Below, piece by piece: positions 1-11,188 of a stretch of 64,000 nt of DNA. The notes beneath the pieces are model-generated. The model worked only from the letters and a program-made list of their open reading frames with translations. It searched no databases and had not been told where the DNA came from. Made by a program: the position numbers and the translations under genes. Where the stretch lies: contig CM055876.1 in assembly GCA_029582165.1 (NCBI GenBank), positions 13,783,501 to 13,847,500 on the forward strand. The letters are read 5' to 3'. How positions within the stretch are numbered: the stretch's first letter is position 1; each line of letters opens with the position of its first letter. The stretch comes from Portulaca oleracea (Eukaryota; Streptophyta; Magnoliopsida; Caryophyllales; Portulacaceae).

Positions 1-54
1 GTATCAAATATTAACCAAGTGTCTGAAAATTGGTTTTCCAATTGCTTGGCTATA
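1..54 (-). other. Start of element A 3' untranslated region
   Basis: These bases follow the integrase stop of element A on the minus strand. They are too short to show a polypurine tract or an LTR boundary. Confidence 0.6.
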
Positions 55-1329
55 TTAAGCATAATATCGCTTGAGTTGATCTAAATTTGTGGGTTGAATA
101 ATATCTTCTCCATCCATAGTAGCAAGCCGAGCCGCTCCTCCTGGGAAAATTTCCTTAATCATATAAGGACCTTTCCAATTAGGTGCAAACTTTCCCCTTG
201 GGTCTTGCATAGGTGCCCTCATTTCCTTAAGCACCAAACCACCTTCTTGAAGTGAACGACTTTTCACCTTCTTATTAAAAGCGCGAGTGATCCTACTTTG
301 GTACACCTGAACATTATGCAACGCCCTTAATCGCCTTTTGTCCATCAACATTAACTCCTCCAACCTTGACCAAGCCCATTCTACTTCTGGCAATTGGCTT
401 TCTGCCAATATTCACAATGAAGGGATTGCTAATTCAATCGGCAGGACTGCCTCCGTCCCATACACTAATGAATATGGTGTTGCTCCTGTGGCAGTTCGCA
501 TAGAGGTTCGGTATCCCCACAAGGTGAATGCTAACTTGTTAGGCCAATCTTTGTAAGTAACGACCATCTTCTTAATGATTCTTGCCACTGTTTTATTGGT
601 CGCTTCTACAACTCCATTAGCATGAGGTCGATAAAGTGAACACCGGTGATGCTGGATTTTGTTAGTGGTGAGCAAAACCTCCACTTCCTTTCGAAAGTGA
701 CTCCCGTTATCACTGATGATCTCATGAGGCACTTCATATCGGCATATAATGTTCTGGAGGATGAATTTGGCCACTTGTTTGGATGTGAGCTTGGCAAAAC
801 AGGTTGCCTCTACCCACTTAGTGAAATAATCAATAGTGACCAAGATGTATTCATGTCCTCTCGTTCCGGTTGGGTGTATTTTGCCAATGATGTCAATACC
901 CCATACCGAGAATGGCCATGGAGAGGTCAGTGTAGTCAGATATGAAGGAGGTTGATGCTGCAGATTGGCATACTCGTGACATTTGTGGCATCTTCGAACG
1001 AAATTCTACCAGTTCGCCTCCATAGTCGACCAATAGTAACCAGCCCTTTGAATCCTCTTTGCAAGCATGCGCCCATTCATGTGAGACCCACATCCTCCTC
1101 CATGCACAGTAGCCATAACTTCCTTTGTACTTTTGGCATCGATACATAACAAATTGATGCATGTAGGTGACTTCTTGTACAAACGATCTTGGATCAAGCA
1201 ATATTGTACTGCTAGAGACCTAACTGCTCGTTGCCCTTGAGTATCTAACTCAGCTGGATATTCTCCCTTCCGAAGGAAATTGAATATGTCAAGAAACCAT
1301 TCCTCAGTCTCCTCTTCTTGTGCTTCCAT
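55..1329 (-). pseudogene. Integrase of element A, broken
   Basis: Integrase would insert the cDNA into host DNA. From the N-terminus one sees a zinc-binding HHCC region (a conserved H in SHMNGRML, then CHKCHEY near 990-1010), the catalytic core with D in WGIDIIG, D in SDNGSHF and E in GVVEATN, and a C-terminal stretch ending QLKRYYA at 55. The DDE triad is visible. The frame is interrupted by an in-frame TAG just before the CHKC motif (about 1005) and by a TGA near 412 that looks like a mutated Arg CGA codon. It lies downstream of the second RNase H, as expected for Tat. It is certainly an integrase and certainly non-functional as it stands. Confidence 0.93.
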
Positions 1330-1403
1330 GGCGCAGACATACGCAGGTTCAGACTACCGCTCTACAATTATTGGTAGTTGGAGCGTGCCTGATGGGATTG
1401 ATA

Positions 1404-1919
1404 TCATTGAAGATAACTTAGCCAGAGCATCGGCCAATTTGTTGTGATGCCTAGAAAGGTATTGGATGCTAATTTGCTCAAACTCAGCTTCTGCTGATAC
1501 GCCAAGAGACACTCACTTCGAACCTTCCACGTGCTCTTAGCCTGATTGATGATGAGGCTAGAGTCTCCAAAGACCTTTATATGGCGTATGCCTAAAGCCA
1601 AGGCAGCTTGTAGGCCTTTGATGCATGCTTCATACTCCGCCGCATTGTTAGTAGCATCAAAGTCTAATTTTACAAACACAGGGACATGTGCCCCTTCTGG
1701 AGATATTAACAGGACTCCTACTCAGCAACCCATTCGGTTAGAGGCTCCGTCAAAATACATTTCCCACGTGATTTCATTGGTGAAGAATACATCTTCATCT
1801 GCGAATTCCAAGTGTGTGCTTGGAGGTTCCTGTGATGGTGAAGCAACCAAAAAGCCTAAAACAACTCGCCCTTTGATAGATTTCTGAGGTAAGTATTGAA
1901 GATTGAATTCAGAAAGCAT
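1404..1919 (-). pseudogene. Second (archaeal-type) RNase H of element A, broken
   Basis: Tat elements carry an added RNase H between the normal gypsy RNase H and integrase. Here the motifs are YFDGAS (first Asp), AAEYEA (Glu) and GDSSLI (second Asp), which fits an RNase HI-like fold of the archaeal or plant type. A TGA near 1720, probably a mutated Gly GGA codon (GC then VGVLLISPEG), splits it. Its place directly downstream of a degenerate gypsy RNase H supports the dual arrangement. The aRNH label rests on established knowledge of the Tat lineage and on the motif pattern, not on an alignment. Confidence 0.8.
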
Positions 1920-1928
1920 GACTACCCA

Positions 1929-2621
1929 TCAGGTAATGCGATTGTTGATAATTGGTTGCTCCATAATGAATTTGATGGGATTGTTCTCAGCTATGACATA
2001 TACAGTATGTGAAAGCATGTAATGCCTTAACTTCTTGGTGGCCCAAACTAATGCGAGAGCCCTTTTCTCTATGTCTGTGTATCGACTTTCGTAGTCTAGG
2101 AACTTCTTGCTCAAATAGTAGATGGCGCTCTCTTGACCTTTTACTTTTTGAGCTAGCATAGCCCCCATTACTGAGCTAATCACTGTAAGGTAAAGGAGTA
2201 GAGGCTCATCCGGTACTGGCGGCATGAGGACTGGAGGACACTGCAAATACTCCTTGATTTTATCGAAAGCAGCTTGACATTGATCGTCCCATTCTACCGT
2301 GCTTTCTTTCTTTAACTTCTTGAACAAAGCTTCACAAGTCATGGTGAGCTTTGAGATGAACCTACTGATGTACTGGACTTGTCCTAGGAAGCCTCTTATC
2401 TCCTTTTCTGTCCTGGGTGGCTGTAACTGTTGGATAGCCTTGATTTGTGAAGGATCAACTTCAATGCCCCGTTGGATGACCACATAGCCTAGCAACTTCC
2501 CAGAGGTAACACCGAAGGTGCACTTTGATGGATTGAGCCGCATCTTGTATTTGCGAAGTTGCAGAAAGAAGTTGCGAAGGTTAGGAATGTGTTCCTCTCT
2601 TGTTTTGGACTTAACAATCAT
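1929..2621 (-). pseudogene. RT thumb/connection and gypsy RNase H of element A
   Basis: The open stretch begins just after the catalytic YVDD site (MIVKSKTREEH), runs through the connection (GFLGQVQYISRFISKL) and then into a gypsy RNase H (CQAAFDKIKEYL, then AIYYLSKKFLDYESRY and EKRALALVWATKKLRHYM). The RNase H acidic residues are weakly conserved, with VISSVMGAML where DASxxGxGAVL would be expected. That is typical of elements with a second RNase H. It continues from the upstream RT only through a one-base frameshift at 2618-2635. Confidence 0.88.
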
Positions 2622-3775
2622 GTCATCACATAAACTTCCACTTTTATGTGCATCATGTCATGAAGCAGAGTGTTGGCCGTCCTTTGGTATGTTGCGCCGG
2701 CATTTTTGAGACCAAAAGGCATGACTACATAACAATACGTTCCCCATGGTGTGGTGAAGGAAGTCTTGTCCATATCTTCTTCTGCCATTTTTATTTGATT
2801 GTAACCGGCATATCCATCCATAAAGGATAAGAGCTCATGTCCACAAGTGTTATCCACCAATACATCGATGTGTGGTAATGGGAAACTATCCTTGGGACTG
2901 GCTTTGTTAAGGTCTCGGAAATCTACACACATGTGCACTTTCCAGTCTTTCTTGGGCACTGGGACGATATTAGCAATCCATTCAGGGTAATGGACCGCTT
3001 TGATAAACTTTGCGTTAAGCTGCTTGATCACATCTTCTTCAATTTTCTTAGCCCATTCAGGCTTGATCCTCCTAGCCTTTTGTCGAACCGGCTTTGCATT
3101 GGGGAGTAAAGGTATGGTGTGCTCCGCAATTTCCCTGTCAATCCCCGACATATCCTCATAGGACCATGCGAATACATCCACAAATTCCTTGAGAAGCTCT
3201 GTAAATGCTACCCGTTCTTCTGTTGTGAGTGAACTACCTAACTTCAACTCTCGAGGTTGTTCTTCTGTGCCCACATTTATAGCGATGGTGTCTTCCAACA
3301 CCGCCATTTTATGTTCACATTCATCAGAAAAATCTTTTAAGGGTTCATTAAATTCCAGATTATTATTGGCGCAACATTTCAGGGAAGAGGGGAAAGAAGA
3401 ATCAGAGTAAGCAGAAAGGTTCATCTTATTGAATGCAGAAAGGAATACATCGCCAGCAGACTCAAGACAATACTCACTTGATTCTATACCCTTAGGACCT
3501 GAATCTACATCTCTAGGAACAGACTCTCCTACAGATAAAACAAAGCTATTCTCCTCAGCATCGACCCATGAGACTGCTTTAACTTCTTCTTCTTCAGTGA
3601 TCATGAGACTTGGGTCAAAGCTTGGGTTGGATAATGTAGCAACAATAGCATCAACTTTAGTCTCTTCTTTGACAGCTTCTTGTTCAAACAACATGCCAAA
3701 TATGTTACTCCCAGCGAGATGAGTCCATTCCAATGGTGGCTGTTTGTCCCGAGCGGGGATAAAAACAGTAGCCAT
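2618..3775 (-). pseudogene. Reverse transcriptase N-terminal part of element A
   Basis: About 385 codons include an acidic spacer after protease, then RT fingers and palm: KPVRQKARRIKPEW, IVPVPKKDWKVHMCVDFRDLNKASPKD, FPLPHIDVLVDN, MDGYAGYNQI and VMPFGLKNAGATYQR. The frame stops exactly at the catalytic YVDD. The sequence reads VEVYV and then shifts because one G is missing relative to copy B at about 2630. The enzyme is therefore truncated at its active site. It is otherwise the longest uninterrupted reading frame of element A. Confidence 0.92.
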
Positions 3776-3802
3776 GTTAATGGTACAGTCATTGAAAACT
3801 TC

Positions 3803-4700
3803 TTACCCAGCAACTTGAACTCCCTTGTTCTTCATGTAGAATGGTTTAGGAAATCCATATTCACCTTCCCTAACAAATTGTCCATTCAGAGTGAGTGGAT
3901 AGGGCTTCATTTGGAATAAGGTAGGAGGATTGTCCATCCTCTTCTGCTTAGCTATGGCCATCTTGGCGAGCCTAACTTCGTTCTCAGTTGGCTTGTACCC
4001 TAAGCCGAACCTTCCCTTCTGCTTAAACGTCTTGAACACAGGAGGAACTTTGTTTTTCGGGTTCTTTCCCAGCGGCATCCCAGGGAAGTGTCCTTGTCTC
4101 TTGAGTATAGCGTGCACTTTGGGATTTGAGTAGGGATCAAAGTCAAAGGGTGCTCATCCTGGCTCAAGGTTGCCACAAGTTCAAAGCTGTGAAGTTCTTC
4201 GTCCATGGAAATGTGTTCCACTTCAAGGGTTGCTTGCTTTGGACTAAAGACAGCATTGATGGATTCTCCCGAGATGCTGATGACTTGACCTTGGACTAAC
4301 ATCTTTACCTTCTGGTTTAAGGTAGATGCTATAGCATTGCATTCATGAAGCCATGGTCTCCCTAGTAACAGATTGAAGGAGGCTGGAATGTCTAGAACTA
4401 CGAACTCCACATTCCGAGTGATATTGCCTGTAGTAATGGGCAATGTTATGGACCCAACCAACCTTCGAGGAGAATTATCGTAAGCCCTAAGCTGTACACC
4501 ATTTTGAGCCAAGTGTTATTGTTGGACTCCTAATTTCTGTGTCGTCCTCCAAGGGCACACATTCACAGCTGAACCATTGTCGACCAAAACTAGCGGAATA
4601 GTCTTATTGGAGCATTTCACTATAAAGTAGAGTGCTTTGTTGTGGGATGCCCCTCCCTGAGGCAGATCTTCAATCCCAAATGTGATCGCTTCTTACTGGA
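3803..4700 (-). pseudogene. Aspartic protease and linker of element A
   Basis: The active-site motif DNGSA (Asp at 4579-4581) is visible at 4567-4581, preceded by LVLV. After it come PWRTTQKLGV, the VEFVVLDIPASFNLLLGRPWLHE block typical of the retropepsin ILGRPWL region, and a linker. An in-frame TAA interrupts the GVQQ-HLAQNG stretch near 4515, and a frameshift lies near 4117-4140. The retropepsin would process Gag-Pol. The domain assignment is firm and the copy is broken. Confidence 0.87.
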
Positions 4701-4749
4701 TAGTCACATGAGCAACTAAAGATTCAGGAGTCATCGTGGGAGGTATTGT

Positions 4750-6668
4750 TCATGCAGTAAGAGCGTCCATCATTTTCTGTCTATGTGCTTGTGATGTGCA
4801 TATCAGCTGCCAGATAGTAACTTCAGCTCTGGTTTTCTTGAGTTGTGTAAGGAGAGGATCTTCAGGAGGGGCGTGATTGTCATCGCTAACCATTGGCGTA
4901 GGATTAGAAACAGTCACTAGGGTGGTGGTGTTCCTGTTTTTATGGCAGCCTGATCGAGTGAGAAATGGCACGTCATCTGATGTTGGTTCGTCCGCCTCCA
5001 TCCATTCGGTCTTGGAGTGTTCTTGATCATCGTCATCACTGTCCCAAATGTCGTGGATGGATAAATCGTCATGAAGACCAAATACTTCGGGGGCAGGTTG
5101 GCCCATCTCAACAATTAAAGTGGAAGGATCAAAGTTGAAATCTCCATAGAAGATAGCATTTGTATGCTCAGGCATCGGGTTGCTTTGATTATTAGGCTTC
5201 TGGGCAACTTTCGGCATGGGCAGCGTTTCATCCCTTATCATCTCCTCTATCTTATTCTTGAGAGTCCAGCATTTCTCGGTATCATGTCCTCAGCAACGAT
5301 GATAACGATATAATTGGTTAGTGTCCCAACCTTTCCCTTTAAACGCCGGCTCTTCCCTTGGCAAAGGTAGGACCAAAAGAGTTTTCTTGACCGATCGATC
5401 AAGAGCTTGAGAATAAGAGACGTCCAGTGGTGTGTAAGTCTCATATTTTGGTATGATAGGCCCCTTGCGCTAGATAGAGTTAGTTTCCATAATCTTAGGA
5501 GGGTGGCTAGGCATACTAGTGGCCCTCCTATTGGTACTAGAACCCTTCCATCCAGGCGAAGTTGTCTTATCATTATGCATCGCCTCCAGTTGGACACAAA
5601 TATCCTTCAAGTACTCAAAGTCTTTAATGACGTGGTACCCCAAGTGCTTGGATAAGCTGCCTTTTAGTCTCTGCTTGAAAGTAGACAATTGTAGACGGAG
5701 AGGAATTGTCTCATTGATGTGAGACAGTTTGGTATGCCATCGCTCAAAGTAATCCAGGAAGGATTCGTCATCTCGTTGCTTCATGGTGGTTAAGTCATCC
5801 ACCGTAGCTTGCTTCTTCTGGATACGACTGTAATGATTGATGAAGGCTTTGAACAATTAATTCCAGTCAGTCTTCGTTTAGGATGGTAAAGCATGGTACC
5901 ATACCTTGGCTTCGCCATCTAGGGTGGATGGGAAAACAGTAGAGTATAAACCGACATCAATCCGGTTTAATGGTGCTAGCCTCATGAACTCTTCGATATG
6001 GTGAATTGGGTTCTCAGAAGGTTTGAACCTGATATTTGGTACCTCAACTTTATCAGCTATCTTCAGAATTGGCTGGACAGGCAATGGCACTTCCAAGTAC
6101 TTGTCAGCAAAGGCCGGCACAGTGCTCATTGCTTTAGTAAGGCTTTCCAATTTCTGTTCAAGGGCCTTAACAGCAGGGTCCTTTGTGAGTTTAGATGCCT
6201 CAGGGGTATTCACCTTTGTCTTGGATATCCCAATTCCTCCAGAATTTGAGGATGTCTTGATGATTTCAGGTTCAAATTCATACCCATGCATCTCTTCACC
6301 GTCTTCTTCAACATTCAATCCCAGCTTGGTATATTGATCTTAGTGATGGCTTGCAGCATACCATCCATCACTCGTTGCTATTCGTTCAGTCTTTTGCTCA
6401 TCTTTTGCTCCTGTTCTAAGGTATTGGCAAATACCAGACCTTGCATTTTGGTGTAAAGGTTATCCAAATGCTTCGTGATGTTGGCTTCGGTGCTCTGGAC
6501 CGAGATCTCTTGGAATTACTTTCCAGACATGATGCAGTCACTGGTTGCAGATGGATCGTAGCAAGGATTCGGAATCAAACGACCAGTTCGTGGATCTCGA
6601 ATGCGGGCTCGGAGTCGATCACCAATGATGCCTGCATAGAAATTCAAAGTTAAGACACTCGATGACAT
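4750..6668 (-). pseudogene. Gag of element A, broken
   Basis: I place the start at the ATG at 6668, because MSSSVLTLNF is shared with copy B. The frame then reads IGDRLRARIRDPRTGRLI, an acidic central part, the capsid-like core (EVPNIRFKPSENPIHHIEEFMRLAP, FPSTLDGEAKVWYHALPS, FKAFINHYSRIQ, DESFLDYFERWHTKLSHI) and a zinc-knuckle remnant (RYHRC, GHDTEKCWTL). Stops interrupt it, including a TGA in the zinc-knuckle region and others around 6337, 6390 and 6520. The core matches Ty3/gypsy retrotransposon Gag. The region at 4750-5241 is the Gag-protease linker. Confidence 0.88.
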
Positions 6669-7964
6669 ACTCCGACACGTTCTACCCGATGCATGTATGA
6701 CCTAGTTGACCTATATGGTCCTAACTGACACGACACATATATGTTGACACAAAGGACTTACCCACTTTGGGAGTGCATGACCTAACTTTATATGGATCTA
6801 GAAACAAAGTATTATAAAGGGCCGAATAAAGTCAAACATCGGATCATGAGTTGATAGACTTTACTCAGTGTTTCTTAATTCGGATGGGCCCAATCCACAA
6901 GCCGACCGTTTTAAGGAGAATCCGTAACTTGTCCCAACAACTCAGACAACTCAAACCGTATTGGTTATTATGCAGGCTAGAATAATACTCGACAAGACCG
7001 ACGGCCCTCCGTTTTTTTTAAACCTTCCCTTTTATTCACTTTTACTCGAGGAAAAATGGATATTGTAAAGGGCTGGATAAAATCAACAATAAGCGAGCAT
7101 GATTAATTCATGGGCTTAATTGACGAATCCAATCTGGTTGGGCCTAACAACGGGCTGACCATAAATGTGATGGATTTATTAATTAAATCGATGAATTAAT
7201 TTACTCAAGCCTAGTGACTATTATGCAGTCTAAGACATTATCCATTAACTTTGTTGGACTTTTAATTAATTTTTTTTTGGACCTTTGTTGAGAGAATTTC
7301 GTAAAGGGCCATATAATATCATCAAAGGTGAGTCAATTTTTATTTATTAATTAAGACAATCAACTTTCAAACATAAATGGACCCTTCCACTTGGGTTAAC
7401 CATAATGCCTTTGAGTTAATTATATTAATTAATAAATAATCATTTTCTGAACCCAATGAATTTTATATGGACTAGAACAAAACCTCCAAACTAGGGTCGA
7501 CTCTTTACAAAAAGACAAGAAAGGGGGAGGGATACACATAGCACATAGCATACACATGAAGGGGGTACCCTAAACCAAGGCTCTAAATTCATGGACTTTT
7601 ATGGTTGGGTTATATAGCCTACCGCATGCCTTCGCCCCGGTTCTTCATACCATAAGGTAAGCAGTTGGGGTATTTCTCAACGAACTTCAAGGAAGCTCTT
7701 GGAGTGTGACACCGGGATAGGAGCGACCAAATGCTTAGAGATGCAAAGTTCGTCCCCATAGTAGTGGCCTCCCGCTCTCAAGGGAAATCCTAGGTAACTT
7801 AAACCGTCGCCTTTGTGCTAACGTGTCAAAAGACCCGATTAGTGGTCCGGTACGTAAAAGGATGCCTAAAAGAATAATAAAGTCACGAAATAAATTAACT
7901 TCTCCCTTTTACACTTTCAAATCAATTTGATTTTTTCGAGTTTTACCCTCCTTTTAGGTTTAAG
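6669..7964 (-). other. Element A untranslated leader
   Basis: This 1.3-kb stretch between primer site and gag has no open frame of note. It is AT-rich and aligns by eye with the leader of element B (23315-24060 plus 35689-36276), including the shared block around 7370-7450. A long leader before gag is common in Tat elements, some of which carry an extra ORF here. I see none. Confidence 0.8.
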
Positions 7965-7982
7965 TCCCCAGTGGAGTTGACA
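7965..7982 (-). other. Primer-binding site of element A (tRNA-Arg-like)
   Basis: On the minus strand the 18-mer TGTCAACTCCACTGGGGA starts three bases after the LTR end. It resembles the Ogre/Tat site TGGCGACTCCGCTGGGGA, complementary to a tRNA-Arg 3' end, with a few mismatches. Copy B has a better match. Confidence 0.75.
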
Positions 7983-7985
7983 ATC

Positions 7986-9585
7986 TGTAGGACCCGGAAA
8001 AATTCCCGTTCGAGGAAATTGTTCTCGGATGCGCTACTTATGTGATCGGGAGCCGACTAAGGTTTCTTAATCCTTAAATAAGGATATTTTTATTTTTTAA
8101 AATTCATTTTCGGGGTGACGAATCTTTATTTATTTATAAACCCGTTTTTTATTATTTAAATCATCCGAAATTACACAAATTAATTTAACAATAATTTAAT
8201 CCCGGCCCAATCACTAAATTCTTGCCCAAAGAGGAGCAGACGGGCCACCAGAAACTGCTAAAACCCGCCTAGGTTTTAGCATACCCTGGGCTGGGCCGTC
8301 TGCATCCCTGGGCCAGAAGAAAATGGGTTGAAATTAATAAAACCCGCCTAGGTTTTATTAATTTATGGCCTATTTTCCTCGGGTCCAATCTTAAATTAGT
8401 GAAGGGAAATGAACTAAATTATTTTCTTAAATTATTTTATGCATAAATGAATGTTTTAAATAGTTAAACGAATTTATAAAATGCAAAAGAGTCGCCAGCC
8501 GATTTAAGGAAATCGACAAATCGTAAAATAAGAAAAGAAAGACTTCGGTCTACGAACCCGATTTCTAAATTCGGGTGTAAGGTTACGAATTCCAGAGTTA
8601 TAAGAACTTTCGAATCCTCTTGTTATAAAACAGACTCTACTAAAATCAACACTGAAAAGAAAGAGAGCGGGGAGAAGTTTGATTAATGTCGCGGAATTAT
8701 TATTCAAATCATGCAATATAAAAACAATGCGGTTTTCATTTTACAAAATATGTACAAGCACGGAATTAAAGAAAGAATTACATGAATAATAATAATGAAA
8801 TGAACCAAAGAAATCAAACCTTGCTTTAGGTGATAAGAATGATGAACTTGATCCCTTGAGTTGCCCCCTTTGACTTGAAACTCGGATGAAATAACGTAAG
8901 TGGCTAGGAAAAGTGGTGTATGGATGGTTGTATGTTTGTGATGAGTGTGGTTATCAGGGGATGAGAAATGAATTATGGATGACGAAAAGTAGTATAATAT
9001 GGATGTAGTTTATGAGGGTGGTTTTATGATGAAAGTTGATGAAATGAGAGGAGAGTAAGTATATTAGATGGTAGTTGTTGATGAAATGAAGGTGGAATGG
9101 AGGGGGGTATTTATAGGTGAAGGGTGTGAGAGATTTGGAGGGAAATGGAGGGATCATATCCCACAAATCAAGCCATCAGAGTCCAAAACCTAGGGGGGTT
9201 TTGGGTGGCCAAGGGTAAGTCAAACACGTGGGGCAAAGATCAAGGGATCATGCATGCATGCAAATTTTGGCGCTAAAATCCTTAAAACCTAGGCGGGTTA
9301 TAACAATTATCAGCACACGTATCGATGACGTGGAGCAAAACGGCGTCGTCTGCTACTCTGCTCAAAACCTAGGCGGGGTTTGAACTCTCTGGGCTGGGGC
9401 GCGCGACTGGGCCTGCTTCTGCGTGGGCCTGTTCATTAAAAGTTAAAACCCCACTGGGGTTTAACAATTAAATGTGACCTGTTTTATTCTTCTTGCGCTC
9501 GGTTTATTGCTCTTTTGGACCCAATGACTTGGCCCATACTTTTTGATGAGTCGGGGTTATACCGGTACAAATCCCGGCGTCGACA
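7986..9585 (-). repeat. 5' LTR of element A
   Basis: On the minus strand the LTR runs from TGTCGACGCCGGG to GGGTCCTACA, about 1.6 kb. The same ends recur in the LTRs of B (36298-37882) and H (43254-45001). The right edge abuts integrase sequence of element B. It contains at least six AAAACC/GGTTTT palindromes, reported under findings. Open frames here are short and not credible. Confidence 0.9.
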
Positions 9586-10255
9586 GGTTGGTGCTGTAAG
9601 TTGGCATATTCTTGGCATTTATGACCTCTTCGAACTAATTCAAAACAATCGGTCTCCATTGTAGACCAATAATAACCAGCTCTTTGAATCTTCTTCACCA
9701 GCATGCGCCCATTCATATGAGGCCCACATTCTCCTCCATATACAGTATCCATGACTTCTTTGGTGCTCTTGGCATCGATGCATAATAAATTGATGCCCGT
9801 AGGTGATTTCTTGTAATGACGATCTTGGATCAAGCAATATTGTGCTGCTAGAGACCTGATCGCTCGCTGTCCTCGATCATCTAACTCACCCGGATATTCT
9901 CCTTTTCCGAAGACAATTGTATATGTCATGGAACCATTCCTTGGTTTCCTCTTCTTGCGTCTCCATATTGTAGACATATGCTGGTTCAGACTGTCGTTCT
10001 ACTACTACTGGTAGTTGGAGTGTGCCTGATGGGATTGATATCATCGGAGATAACTTGGCTAGAGCATCAGCTAACTCATTGTGATCCCTAGAAAGCTATT
10101 GGAAGCTAATCTGAACAAATTGAGCGGCGAGTCCCAAAAGCTTCTGTTGGTATGCCATAAGACATTCATTCCGAACTTTCCATGTATTTATAGCCAAGTT
10201 AATGATGAGGCTAGAATCTCCAAAGACCTTTACATGGCGTATACCTAGAGCCAAG
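9586..10255 (-). pseudogene. Element B integrase N-terminus and second RNase H fragment
   Basis: Reading on the minus strand from 10255, the RNase H tail (LGIRHVKVFGDSSLIIN) is followed by integrase: GEYPGELDDRGQRAIRSLAAQYCLIQ, SHMNGRMLxKKIQRAGYYW-like residues (here PHMNGRMLVKKIQRAGYYW) and RRGHKCQEYANLQHQP. The frame then runs artificially into the LTR of element A at 9585. The zinc-binding region has RGHKC where A has RCHKC, so one Cys is lost. Right of 10255 the next 459 bases of the homologous element are missing, replaced by element C. Confidence 0.88.
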
Positions 10256-10779
10256 TGTTCGGTCTCGTTCCGAGCCGATTTCTTCTCTTTTATAGGGTAT
10301 TTTTGCTTGTCTTTAATAATTATTATAGTAGTTTTTATTATGTTTTTATTCATTTTGCATTTTTATTAGATTTTATGTTAGTTTATTATTTATAGTTATT
10401 ATTATTATTAATGAATCAAAAATATAAATATTAGAAAATAAAATAAAAACCTAAACCTAAGTCTTCCTAATCTTTTTCCCAGCCCAACTTCCCTCTTCCT
10501 TTCTCCCTTAGCCGACCCAAATCAAAACCCAGCCCAAGTCTCCCTCTCAACCCAGTAGCCGCCTACTCCTACCCATATCCGTTTCCACCAAACCCGTGAA
10601 CCCTAACCCAGTAAACCAACTACCCGCCCCGTTACTCTCCATCCCTCAGCCGAATATAGGGCATGTTTGGAGAGAAAAAAGGAATGGGTTGGGTATGGAA
10701 TTAGATATCTAGAGGGTTGGGAGTGGAATTTGATTTCAGAATACAAAGTGTTTGGTGAGAAAAAGGAATGGAATAGGAA

Positions 10780-10780
10780 A

Positions 10781-10841
<61 letters not shown>
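10780..10841. repeat. (AAT)n microsatellite in the MITE
   Basis: About twenty uninterrupted AAT/ATA triplets lie inside the MITE. Any open frame reading poly-Asn here is an artefact. Confidence 0.97.
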
Positions 10842-10844
<3 letters not shown>

Positions 10845-11125
10845 TAAACTAACACTATCCTCCATCCTTAGCTTCTGGGTTTATGCTGGATTGCGGCAAA
10901 CTCTTCCCCAAATTGCGTGCGCTACAATTTTCAGAGAGAGTCTAGAGAGAGAGAGAGAGACAGAGAAATTGTGATTTGTCGATCGATTTGTTCGGGACTC
11001 ATCAGGAAGGCGTGGGAACTCTCCGTGCTATGTGATGTTGAAGTAGCGCTCCTCATCTTCTCCAGCCGAGGAAGACTATGAATTCTGCAGCGCCGGAAAC
11101 TCCATCCTCTGTATTTCAAATTCTG

Positions 11126-11127
<2 letters not shown>

Positions 11128-11181
<54 letters not shown>

Positions 11182-11188
11182 TCTCTCT
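11128..11188. repeat. (CT)n microsatellite in the MITE
   Basis: About thirty CT dinucleotides with a single A interruption. It resembles the CT tracts of plant 5' untranslated regions, which fits a captured gene 5' end, but no gene can be recognised. Confidence 0.95.

Larger units (their letters stand above)
1..9585 (-). mobile_element. Element A: Tat-lineage Ty3/gypsy retrotransposon, 3' part outside window
   Basis: Read on the minus strand the order is 5' LTR (7986-9585), primer site, long leader, gag, protease, reverse transcriptase, RNase H, a second RNase H and integrase. This is the Ty3/gypsy order with the extra RNase H that marks the Tat lineage. The integrase ends at 55 and the 3' LTR lies left of the window. 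The element is decayed by stops and frameshifts in every domain. Its right end abuts integrase sequence of the related element B, so A inserted into B. If so, the five bases GGTTG (9586-9590) should be repeated at its unseen left end. Confidence 0.93.
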
